Shown in pieces: positions 1-6,417 of a DNA stretch of 8,564 nt. A model generated the notes under the pieces. That model was given only the letters and a program-made list of their open reading frames with translations, ran no database searches and was not told the origin of the DNA. The stretch's first letter is position 1. Each line of letters starts with the position of its first letter. This stretch comes from Syntrophaceae bacterium UBA7544 (GTDB lineage: Bacteria; Desulfobacterota; Syntrophia; Syntrophales; Smithellaceae): the NCBI GenBank assembly GCA_002479215.1, contig DLME01000237.1:1-8564 (forward strand), given 5' to 3'. Made by a program: the position numbers and the translations under genes.

Positions 1-508
1 GCAATTCCAATGGCAGCGTTCTCGGCACCTTTACCAGGTTGCGCTCAGTCGCCAGCGTGTGGGTGGCGAAGGAAGACTGGCCGAAGAAATGCCCGCGCAC
101 GCCACTGGGCTCAAGGGCATTACTGCCGTCCAAACGGTGGAAGCCGAAATTCAGTTCATAAAATCGGCGGCATTTTGTCGGACGCCCTTTTTTACACTCG
201 CGGCATGTGCCGCAAGATTGGTACGACAAAACGACATGATCGCCGGGCCGGAGCATCTTTACTTTTTTTCCGGTCAGCTCAACAATGCCCGCGCCTTCAT
301 GCCCCAAGACCTGCGGGCCGTCAGCTGTTTCCCAGTGATGAATCATGCTGACATCCGTATGGCAGACTCCGGAAGCTACCGTTCTCACGAGCACCTCTGT
401 ATCCTGCGGTCCTTCCATACTCAGCGTTTCCATTCTGAGCGGACTGTCTTTTTTACGCAAAACAGCGGCCCTAATTTTCCTAACCGTCAAGTTTTTTGAG
501 CGAACCAT
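1..508 (-). CDS. Zinc-dependent aryl-alcohol-type dehydrogenase, N-terminal part (runs off left edge)
   Basis: Translating the minus strand from the ATG at 508-506 gives 169 uninterrupted codons to the window edge, so the C-terminal half (NAD-binding fold) is missing. The N-terminal GroES-like catalytic domain is clear. Catalytic-zinc ligands appear as GVCHTDV (Cys49) and LGHEGAG (His70, Glu71). The structural-zinc lobe has Cys99, Cys102, Cys105 and Cys113 with the usual C-x2-C-x2-C-x7-C spacing, preceded by RPGDHVV. The later stretch GHFFGQSSFATHTLA is typical of the aryl/benzyl-alcohol dehydrogenase (XylB-like) branch of class III-related enzymes, which oxidise aromatic or short alcohols with NAD in the cytosol. 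That substrate assignment is family knowledge, not proven here. The segment between the GHEGAG motif and RPGDH (VELTGKKVKML) departs from the usual VxxVGxGV turn. The gene is divergent from the cyclic-di-GMP gene. It could also be another medium-chain dehydrogenase of similar type. Confidence 0.9.
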   Translation of the reverse strand, partial: MVRSKNLTVRKIRAAVLRKKDSPLRMETLSMEGPQDTEVLVRTVASGVCHTDVSMIHHWETADGPQVLGHEGAGIVELTGKKVKMLRPGDHVVLSYQSCGTCRECKKGRPTKCRRFYELNFGFHRLDGSNALEPSGVRGHFFGQSSFATHTLATERNLVKVPRTLPLEL

Positions 509-514
509 TGTCCA

Positions 515-521
515 TCTCCTT
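515..521 (-). promoter_or_regulatory. Ribosome binding site of the dehydrogenase gene
   Basis: Minus-strand AAGGAGA, with GGAG ending 7 bases before the ATG at 508. It decides between two close ATGs. The one at 515-513 lies within this site and is in another frame that meets TAG after eleven codons, so 508 is the start. Confidence 0.75.
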
Positions 522-587
522 TTCTGATGAGAAAGATAATCTTCTTTAGTTTTATTGCTCCTGCCGCCAATGGCCTGGTTACAATAT

Positions 588-616
588 TTAATAATTTATA
601 AAATTGTTTATTGCAA
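588..616 (-). promoter_or_regulatory. Weak candidate promoter for the dehydrogenase gene
   Basis: On the minus strand TTGCAA (616-611) is followed, after 17 bases, by TATTAA (593-588, 4 of 6 matches to the -10 consensus). This would give a leader of about 70 bases. The surroundings are so AT-rich that chance matches are likely. The stretch also holds AATTT-ATA-AAATT (593-605) and the palindrome ATTGCAAT (610-617), which could be protein-binding sites or just composition. Confidence 0.25.
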
Positions 617-675
617 TACTCAAATATAAATAGCATATTATCCGGTAAATTCTCCTAATAGCGACAGAATATTTC

Positions 676-704
676 TTTCAATTTAAACTTTAACAATGTA
701 TAAT
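676..704 (+). promoter_or_regulatory. Probable sigma-70 promoter of the PAS/GGDEF/EAL gene
   Basis: A perfect -10 hexamer TATAAT lies at 699-704. Exactly 17 bases upstream is TTTCAA (676-681), matching TTGACA at 3 of 6 positions. Transcription would start near 711 and give a leader of about 75 bases. The weak -35 and the overlapping inverted repeat suggest a regulated rather than a strong constitutive promoter. Confidence 0.5.
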
Positions 705-718
705 AATTACATTAATAA
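690..718. repeat. Inverted repeat over the -10 box, operator candidate
   Basis: The core arms are AATGTA (695-700) and TACATT (708-713), separated by TAATAAT. Further out, after two unmatched bases on each side, TTA (690-692) matches TAA (716-718). All are centred on base 704, so nine of eleven arm positions on each side are complementary. The repeat covers the TATAAT box and the expected start point, which is where a dimeric repressor would bind. I do not recognise a specific regulator from the motif. Confidence 0.45.
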
Positions 719-767
719 TGGCTCAGGGCTGATTATAACGAATGGAGATTTTTTCATCATAAAGCTC

Positions 768-776
768 AAAGGAGGT
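768..776 (+). promoter_or_regulatory. Strong ribosome binding site of the PAS/GGDEF/EAL gene
   Basis: AAAGGAGGT is a near-complete match to the anti-Shine-Dalgarno sequence and ends 9 bases before the ATG at 786. It supports this start, and so supports translation of the basic N-terminal tail rather than initiation further inside. Confidence 0.8.
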
Positions 777-785
777 TAAAGGAGT

Positions 786-3700
786 ATGCCTGTTAAACCT
801 AAATCAGCAGTTAAATCTAAATCAGCCTCTAAAACCAAACCAGCTGTTAAAAAGAAATCAGCAGTCAAACCAAACAAAAAATTAAATTCCAAACAAAACG
901 ATTTTGCTAATATTACCGAAGAAATAATATCTAATGTGTGTGTCGGGATTTATATTGTTCAAAACGGAAAGTTTGCTTACGTAAGCCCTCTTTTTCAGAG
1001 GCTCAGCGGCTATTCACATAGCGATTTATTAAGCACAAATCCCCTCGATTTCGTTCATCCCGAAGATAGAGAAACAGTCAGGCAAAAGGCCATTAATTGC
1101 CTAACGGAAAAATGCGGCAGCTATGAATACAGATTCGTCACGAAGAAAGGTGAGATAATATGGGTCATGGAGATGATCACTTCCATCACCTATAAAGGAA
1201 AGCGGGCCGCTCTGGGCAGCTTTATAGATATTACCGAACATAAGCACATAGAGGATAAACTGCGCCGGAGTGAGGGAAAATACCGCACTATTCTGGAGGA
1301 TATGGAAGAGGGGTATTTTGAAATTAGCCTTGAGGGGAATTTTACCTTCGTTAATGACGCGGAGTGCAAGAATCTGGGATATTCCCGGGAAGAATTGATC
1401 GGGATGAACAATCGGCAATATACAGATGAAGAGAATGCAAAAAAAGCCTTTCAAGCGTTCAGCAATCTTTACAAAACAGGAGAATCATGTAAAATTTTTG
1501 ATTATGAAGTTACCAGGAAAGATGGAACCAAGGCAATTGCTGAACTGCTTGTATCCCTCGTAAAAGATTCAAAAGGAAAGCCCATTGGATTCCGCGGACT
1601 TTCACGGCAAATCACCGAGCGCAAACGTATGGAAGATGAGTTGCGCCGGAGTGAAGAAAAATACCGGACCATTCTGGAAAATATCGAAGATGGATACACA
1701 GAGCTTGACTTGCACGGCAACTTTATCTTTTTTAATGAAGCGCTTTGCAAAATTCAGGGTTATCCTAGAGAAGAATTAATAAAAAAGAACTATCGCGATC
1801 TAATGGATGAAGAAAACGCCAAGAAGATATTTGCAAGATACAACAAGGTATACACCACAGATGAATCCGAAAAAGAAGTTCAATATGAAATTATTACCAA
1901 AAGCGGGCTTCGAAAACATTTAGAAACTTCTATAACTCCCATGAAAGATGCTTCCGGCCGGATATTTGCGTTTCGGGGTATTGTGCGGGACAGAACCGAG
2001 AGCAGGCAGGCAGAAGAAGTGTTACGCCAGAGTGAAGAAAAATACCGAACTATCATCGAAACCATCCAGGACGGTTATTTTGAGACTGATCTTACCGGTA
2101 AGTTCACCTTTATTAATGATGCAGAGTGCAATAATCTCGGATATACCCGTGAGGAATTAATCGCAATGGAGCGCGCTCAATATGCCGGTGAAAAAAACCG
2201 TAAACTATTGATTAATCTATTTATTGAAATCTATAAAACAGGAATACCTGTAAAAGCCTATGCCTTGGAACTTACCAAAAAAGACGGCACTCAAGCTTAT
2301 AATGAAATATCCGTATCTCTTATAAGAAATTCCCAAGGTGAACCGATTGGATTTCGGGGTATTGCCCGGGATGTCACCGAACGCAAACAGGCGGAAGAAG
2401 TGTTGCGCCAGAGTGAAGAAAAATACCGGAATATTATTGAAACCATCACAGAAGGTTATTTTGAGTTGGACATTGCCGGCAAATACGTTTTCATCAACGA
2501 TGTTATTTGTCAGCATTTGAAATATTCCCAAGAAGAATTAATCGGGATAGACAACCGAAGCTTTCAAACACCAGAAAACGCACAGAAAACTTTTCATGCC
2601 TTCAAGAAAGTCTACGACACGGGAATACCTATTAATGCATTGGAATTGGAAATTACCAGGAAAGACGGGACTATCGGATTTTTTGAAGTTTCGATTTCTC
2701 TGCTCAAGGATCGTCATGGTGCACCAGTTGGATTCAGAGGGATCTCTCGCGATATCACCGAGCGGAAACAATCTGAAGAGGAACTGGCGCTGCTACGCTC
2801 CGCCATGGACGTATCACACGATATGATTTTTCTCGTTGATCGGACCACGATGCGCTTCCTCTATGCTAATGATACAGCCTTACGATTGACCGGCTATACC
2901 CGCGAAGAGTGTATGAAAATGTCACCTCAGGATTTGTTGCTGGTTGATCGTAAAACCCTTGAGCACGCTTATGATGAAGCCATTGCCGCCGCTCCCGCCG
3001 GTATCACGATAGAAATGAGAGGCCGTATTAAAGACGGCACACGGACGATCGTCGAGCTGCACCGGCGCGCACTGAATATCGGCAACCGCTGGATTATCGT
3101 GACCATTACCCATGATATCAGCCAGCGCTGGCTCGCCGAACAATCTGTGCTCTTGCTCGGGAGGATGTTCGCAGCTTTAAGTGCAACCAATGAAACGATC
3201 TTACACGCCAAATCACCTGAAGAGATGTATCAGCGGGTATGTGACGCAGCCGTCGACGGTGGCAAATTCATCACCACGGGAATTCTTCTTTTTGATCCGG
3301 GAACAACATGGGTAAGAGTGGCATCAGCCAGTGGCGCCGGTATGGACAGCCTGCGTAAAGCCCGCATCTCCCTCGATGAGACAATTCCCGAGGGAAAGGG
3401 GTTCGTCGGCACGGCCTTCCGTACAGGCAAACCTTGCGTTTCCAACGACTATCTCAAAGACGCAGTCTCGTTGGCCTGGCGTGAAAATGTGGAAAAAGTG
3501 GGCAGTGCCGCCGTCGTGCCGCTTCTTAGGAACGGTCAGTCAATTGGTGCCTTGATTTTCTATGCTACCGAGAAGCGAGCTTTTGACGGCGAAATCGTCA
3601 AGCTTCTCGAAGGTATGGCAGAGAACGTCGTGTTTGCACTGGACAACTTCGAACGCGGGGCCGAGCGCAAACTATTAGAAGAGACAATAAGGCAGTCGGA

Positions 3701-5378
3701 AGAGAGATATCGCACCATAATAAATGAAATGGAGGAATGGTACTTTGAAACAGACCTGACAGGCAATATAACCTTTTTCAACGATATTTTCGCTAATATC
3801 TTGGGATATTCTCCAGAAGAGCTAACCGGTCTGAATTTTCGGTCCTTCATCAAAAAGGAAGATTCAGATTCGGTCTACAGGTTGTTCAATCAGGTCTATA
3901 AAACAGGTAAGCCGAGCAAAAATTTTCCCTATGAATTTGTCCGGACGGACGGCACTGTCACCTCTGCCGAGTTTTCCATTTTTTCCAAATTGGACAAGGA
4001 GGCCAAGATAGTCGGTTTTCGCGGAGTTGGACATGACATCACTGAGCGCAAACGCGCCGAAGAAAAGATTCAGTACATGGCGACACACGACGCTCTGACG
4101 GGATTGCCCAACCGCTTGATGTTCAGCCAACTACTAAATCACGCCATCCAGGCTGCGCGGCGCTATCAGCGGCAGTTTGCCGTGTTGTTCCTCGACCTGG
4201 ATCGCTTCAAAACCATCAATGATACCATGGGCCACGAGGCCGGCGACCAATTGCTGCAGGAAATCGCCATGCGGTTAAAGCAAACTCTGCGGGCAGTTGA
4301 TATTGTTGCCCGTTTGGGAGGAGACGAGTTTGTAATATTGATTGAGGAATTAAGCGATTTAAGCCAAATCGAAATAGTGGCCGGCAGAATACTTTCCGCC
4401 GTCATCAAACCTGTAAATCTTGTGAGTGAAGAATGTCGCGTGACGGCAAGCATCGGCATCAGCGTGTTTCCAAGGGATGCAGTAGACGAGCAATCCCTGA
4501 TGAAAAATGCCGATTTAGCCATGTACCTCGCTAAGGAAGAAGGCAAGAATAATTATCAGTTCTATTCTGTTGATATTCAATCAAAATCGCTGGAACTCCT
4601 ATCAATCGAAACAAACCTGCGCTTTGCGCTGGAGCGCAATGAACTGTCTTTGCACTACCAAGCCAAAGTGGATTTCAAAACGAACGCAATCACCGGTGTG
4701 GAAGCTCTGCTGCGCTGGCAGAATCCCTACCTCGGTTCCGTAACACCCACGCAATTTATTCCGGTAGCCGAAGAATCCGGGCTGATCATACCCATCGGCA
4801 GGTGGGTAATGAGAACCGCGTGCGCACAAAATGTCGCCTGGCAGCGCGAGGGCCTTCCCCCTGTCTGCATGGCGGTAAATTTATCACCTCGCCAACTTAT
4901 GGATGAATTCTTAATAGAAGATATCAAAAAAGCCCTGAATGATTCCGGCATGGCACCAAACCTGCTGGAGTTGGAAATTACCGAAAGCATGGTGATGCAT
5001 AACCCCACACGCATGATCGCTGTGTTAGCCAAAATCAAGAGCTTGGGTGTACGTCTTGCTATCGACGATTTCGGCACCGGTTACTCATCTCTGGCCCAGA
5101 TTAAGCACTTCCCTGTTGATACGCTGAAGGTGGACAGATCATTCGTCCGCAACATCCCGAAGGACGCTGAAGACAAGGCGATTACCGAGGCGATTATAGC
5201 TATGGGCAAGACTCTCAGTCTTACCGTCGTGGCCGAAGGCGTAGAAACGATAGAACAAATGAACTTCTTAAAGGACCACTCCTGTGATGAGATGCAGGGT
5301 TATTACTTCAGTAAACCCATTGTGCCCGAACAATTTGCCGAGCTGCTGCGTAACCATGTCCCATCTCCACAAAAGTGA
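786..5378 (+). CDS. Multi-PAS/GAF GGDEF-EAL cyclic-di-GMP signalling protein
   Basis: A 1530-residue protein expected to make and/or degrade cyclic di-GMP in response to signals sensed by its PAS and GAF domains. Approximate order: Lys/Ser/Ala-rich tail 1-40, PAS1 45-158, PAS2 159-285, PAS3 286-412, PAS4 413-539, PAS5 540-666, divergent PAS6 667-790, GAF 791-962, PAS7 968-1090, GGDEF 1092-1255, EAL 1268-1522. The cyclase motif GGDEF is intact (1178-1182), and the product-inhibition site RAVD (1169-1172) sits the normal five residues upstream. The phosphodiesterase domain keeps EALLRW (Glu1306), NLSPRQ (Asn1365), ELEITES, DDFGTGYSSL (Asp1427, Asp1428), LKVDRSFV (Lys1448), VVAEGVET (Glu1484) and QGYYFSKP. 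Both halves therefore look catalytically competent. No signal peptide or membrane segment is seen, so it should be cytosolic. PAC ends such as GFRGISRDITERK join the PAS domains through short helices. Which ligands the PAS domains bind cannot be told. It is monocistronic and faces the cysE end. Confidence 0.96.
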   Translation: MPVKPKSAVKSKSASKTKPAVKKKSAVKPNKKLNSKQNDFANITEEIISNVCVGIYIVQNGKFAYVSPLFQRLSGYSHSDLLSTNPLDFVHPEDRETVRQKAINCLTEKCGSYEYRFVTKKGEIIWVMEMITSITYKGKRAALGSFIDITEHKHIEDKLRRSEGKYRTILEDMEEGYFEISLEGNFTFVNDAECKNLGYSREELIGMNNRQYTDEENAKKAFQAFSNLYKTGESCKIFDYEVTRKDGTKAIAELLVSLVKDSKGKPIGFRGLSRQITERKRMEDELRRSEEKYRTILENIEDGYTELDLHGNFIFFNEALCKIQGYPREELIKKNYRDLMDEENAKKIFARYNKVYTTDESEKEVQYEIITKSGLRKHLETSITPMKDASGRIFAFRGIVRDRTESRQAEEVLRQSEEKYRTIIETIQDGYFETDLTGKFTFINDAECNNLGYTREELIAMERAQYAGEKNRKLLINLFIEIYKTGIPVKAYALELTKKDGTQAYNEISVSLIRNSQGEPIGFRGIARDVTERKQAEEVLRQSEEKYRNIIETITEGYFELDIAGKYVFINDVICQHLKYSQEELIGIDNRSFQTPENAQKTFHAFKKVYDTGIPINALELEITRKDGTIGFFEVSISLLKDRHGAPVGFRGISRDITERKQSEEELALLRSAMDVSHDMIFLVDRTTMRFLYANDTALRLTGYTREECMKMSPQDLLLVDRKTLEHAYDEAIAAAPAGITIEMRGRIKDGTRTIVELHRRALNIGNRWIIVTITHDISQRWLAEQSVLLLGRMFAALSATNETILHAKSPEEMYQRVCDAAVDGGKFITTGILLFDPGTTWVRVASASGAGMDSLRKARISLDETIPEGKGFVGTAFRTGKPCVSNDYLKDAVSLAWRENVEKVGSAAVVPLLRNGQSIGALIFYATEKRAFDGEIVKLLEGMAENVVFALDNFERGAERKLLEETIRQSEERYRTIINEMEEWYFETDLTGNITFFNDIFANILGYSPEELTGLNFRSFIKKEDSDSVYRLFNQVYKTGKPSKNFPYEFVRTDGTVTSAEFSIFSKLDKEAKIVGFRGVGHDITERKRAEEKIQYMATHDALTGLPNRLMFSQLLNHAIQAARRYQRQFAVLFLDLDRFKTINDTMGHEAGDQLLQEIAMRLKQTLRAVDIVARLGGDEFVILIEELSDLSQIEIVAGRILSAVIKPVNLVSEECRVTASIGISVFPRDAVDEQSLMKNADLAMYLAKEEGKNNYQFYSVDIQSKSLELLSIETNLRFALERNELSLHYQAKVDFKTNAITGVEALLRWQNPYLGSVTPTQFIPVAEESGLIIPIGRWVMRTACAQNVAWQREGLPPVCMAVNLSPRQLMDEFLIEDIKKALNDSGMAPNLLELEITESMVMHNPTRMIAVLAKIKSLGVRLAIDDFGTGYSSLAQIKHFPVDTLKVDRSFVRNIPKDAEDKAITEAIIAMGKTLSLTVVAEGVETIEQMNFLKDHSCDEMQGYYFSKPIVPEQFAELLRNHVPSPQK
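795..881 (+). repeat. 18-base repeat encoding a basic hexapeptide tail
   Basis: Residues 4-32 read as consecutive six-residue units: KPKSAV, KSKSAS, KTKPAV, KKKSAV and a partial KPNKK. In DNA the four full units occupy 795-812, 813-830, 831-848 and 849-866, with related but not identical codons (for example AAATCAGCAGTT and AAATCAGCAGTC). The tail is strongly positive and probably disordered, resembling the lysine/alanine-rich tails of histone-H1-like and other nucleic-acid-binding proteins. Binding to DNA, RNA or membrane is inference only. Confidence 0.8.
1260..2783 (+). repeat. Four tandem 381-base PAS-encoding units
   Basis: Units at 1260-1640, 1641-2021, 2022-2402 and 2403-2783 each encode exactly 127 residues. 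Each opens with L-R-(R/Q)-S-E-x-K-Y-R-(T/N)-I and closes with a GFRG...R/TE(R/S)(K/R) PAC segment. Unit starts are nearly identical in DNA (GAGTGAAGAAAAATACCG in units 2-4) while unit interiors have diverged considerably. The array arose by tandem duplication of one PAS cassette. A fifth relative of this cassette is PAS7, from about 3687. Confidence 0.85.
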
Positions 5379-5412
5379 GTCGGAACAGTACAGTCGATGG
5401 CATAAAGATATA
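5379..5412. other. Short convergent gap
   Basis: Thirty-four bases lie between the TGA of the PAS/GGDEF/EAL gene and the TAA of cysE, which converge. No hairpin followed by a T-run is visible in either direction, so termination of both transcripts is unexplained and they may overlap. Confidence 0.6.
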
Positions 5413-6399
5413 TTATTTGAAGCCCTTTTTTACCGCTTGTGCTTTAAATTTCTTCTCGCCAAAAATCAAATCTTGCTTTTCGATAAATACTTCCGTATCC
5501 GGCGGCACAGAATGAGTAATCCAAACGTTACCTCCGATAACCGAACGATCACCGATAACCGTCTCGCCGCCGAGAATGGTAGCGTTGGCATAAATAATGA
5601 CGTCATCCCCAATTGATGGATGGCGCTTTTTATTTCTCAGACGCTGGCAATCCTCTTTGGAAAGAGACAAGGCTCCCAGTGTAACCCCCTGATAGATGCG
5701 CACCCTCTTGCCTATTGAGGCTGTCTCGCCGATGACTACGCCTGTTCCGTGATCGATGAAAAAGCTCTCCCCGATTTCGGCTCCCGGATGGATATCTATA
5801 CCGGTGCGACCGTGAGCATACTCGGTCATGATGCGGGGAATCAGAGGCACTTTACTGCGATGAAGCTTATGGGCAATACGATAAACCGTGATAGCCCAAG
5901 GACCCGGATAACTGAAGATGACTTCATCATATCCTTTTGCTGCCGGGTCCCCATCATAAGCCGCGCGTATATCTTTTGCCAAAAGCTCCCTTAAATCAGG
6001 CAGGCCACTCAAAAAGGCAACCATTATCTTATGCCCCAGATCCTCACAATTTACGCAAGGCTTATTCTGACGAATGCAGTCATGCCGTATAGCCAGAATG
6101 ATCTGTTCCGAAAGTATTTCATAAAGAGAGGTAATTTGCTGACCGAGGTAATATTCCAGGTTGTTTTGATCCAGTCTCATCTTGACAAAATAGCCGGGAT
6201 AAAGAACAAGCGCCAGGCGGCGCAAAATATCAATCATTGCTTCCCGATATGGTATTGGTTCCGCACTCACATGATCGAAACAACCTTCTTTTGTACAGGA
6301 GGATACTAGTTTATGAACGATATTCGGAATCTTTGTTCTGAAATTTCTGGCCGAATCAATTTCATTTTTGCATTCTTTGTCTTGCCGGGGGCGCTTCAT
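5413..6399 (-). CDS. cysE: Serine O-acetyltransferase, long form
   Basis: Transfers acetyl from acetyl-CoA to L-serine, giving O-acetylserine, the carbon acceptor for sulfide in cysteine synthesis; cytosolic. The N-terminal helical region (about 1-165) is followed by a left-handed beta-helix acyltransferase domain of hexapeptide repeats (about 195-300). Catalytic residues are recognisable: Asp202 in GIDIHPGA and His217 in FIDHGTG, fifteen residues apart as in E. coli CysE, followed by GVVIGETA. The expected loop before HPSIGDDV and the repeat run VIIYANATILGGETVIGDRSVIGG are present. At 328 residues it is longer than the 273 of E. coli; the extra is N-terminal and includes Cys35, Cys40, Cys108, Cys115 and Cys118. 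The C-terminus (KKGFK) lacks the final isoleucine that docks into cysteine synthase. The start is supported by AAAGGAG about ten bases upstream. It lies 15 bases after nifS, as the last gene of the nifU-nifS-cysE unit. Confidence 0.95.
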   Translation of the reverse strand: MKRPRQDKECKNEIDSARNFRTKIPNIVHKLVSSCTKEGCFDHVSAEPIPYREAMIDILRRLALVLYPGYFVKMRLDQNNLEYYLGQQITSLYEILSEQIILAIRHDCIRQNKPCVNCEDLGHKIMVAFLSGLPDLRELLAKDIRAAYDGDPAAKGYDEVIFSYPGPWAITVYRIAHKLHRSKVPLIPRIMTEYAHGRTGIDIHPGAEIGESFFIDHGTGVVIGETASIGKRVRIYQGVTLGALSLSKEDCQRLRNKKRHPSIGDDVIIYANATILGGETVIGDRSVIGGNVWITHSVPPDTEVFIEKQDLIFGEKKFKAQAVKKGFK

Positions 6400-6408
6400 T
6401 AATTATAT

Positions 6409-6417
6409 GCTCCTTTA
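6409..6417 (-). promoter_or_regulatory. cysE ribosome binding site fused to the nifS stop codon
   Basis: The minus strand reads TAAAGGAGC: the nifS stop TAA (6417-6415) shares its last bases with the AAAGGAG site of cysE, nine bases before the cysE ATG. Ribosomes ending nifS are therefore placed to start cysE, which supports translational coupling. Confidence 0.75.

Larger units (their letters stand above)
509..785. other. Divergent AT-rich intergenic region
   Basis: These 277 bases separate the dehydrogenase and the PAS/GGDEF/EAL gene, which point away from each other. No open reading frame of note and no RNA gene was recognised. It holds promoter-like sites for both directions, several short palindromes and the two ribosome binding sites. 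Both genes could be controlled from here, so shared regulation is possible but unproven. Confidence 0.8.

Noticed and set aside
59..499. A 146-codon open frame on the plus strand at the left end
   Set aside because: It lies opposite the dehydrogenase, whose zinc-binding motifs are in the minus-strand frame; the plus-strand product has no recognisable features.
781..784. GGAG directly before the ATG at 786 as the ribosome binding site
   Set aside because: It is one base from the start codon, too close to function; AAAGGAGGT at 768-776 has proper spacing.
711..785. Cyclic-di-GMP (GEMM) riboswitch in the leader of the signalling gene
   Set aside because: The leader is only about 75 bases, AT-rich, and I see none of the conserved GEMM core sequence or a matching pair of hairpins.
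1260..2783. The regular repeats as a CRISPR or mobile repeat array
   Set aside because: The 381-base period is in frame and each unit encodes a complete PAS domain; it is a coding duplication.
4166..4546. A 126-codon minus-strand frame inside the GGDEF region
   Set aside because: The plus-strand frame carries the conserved GGDEF and I-site motifs; the antisense product is low-information.
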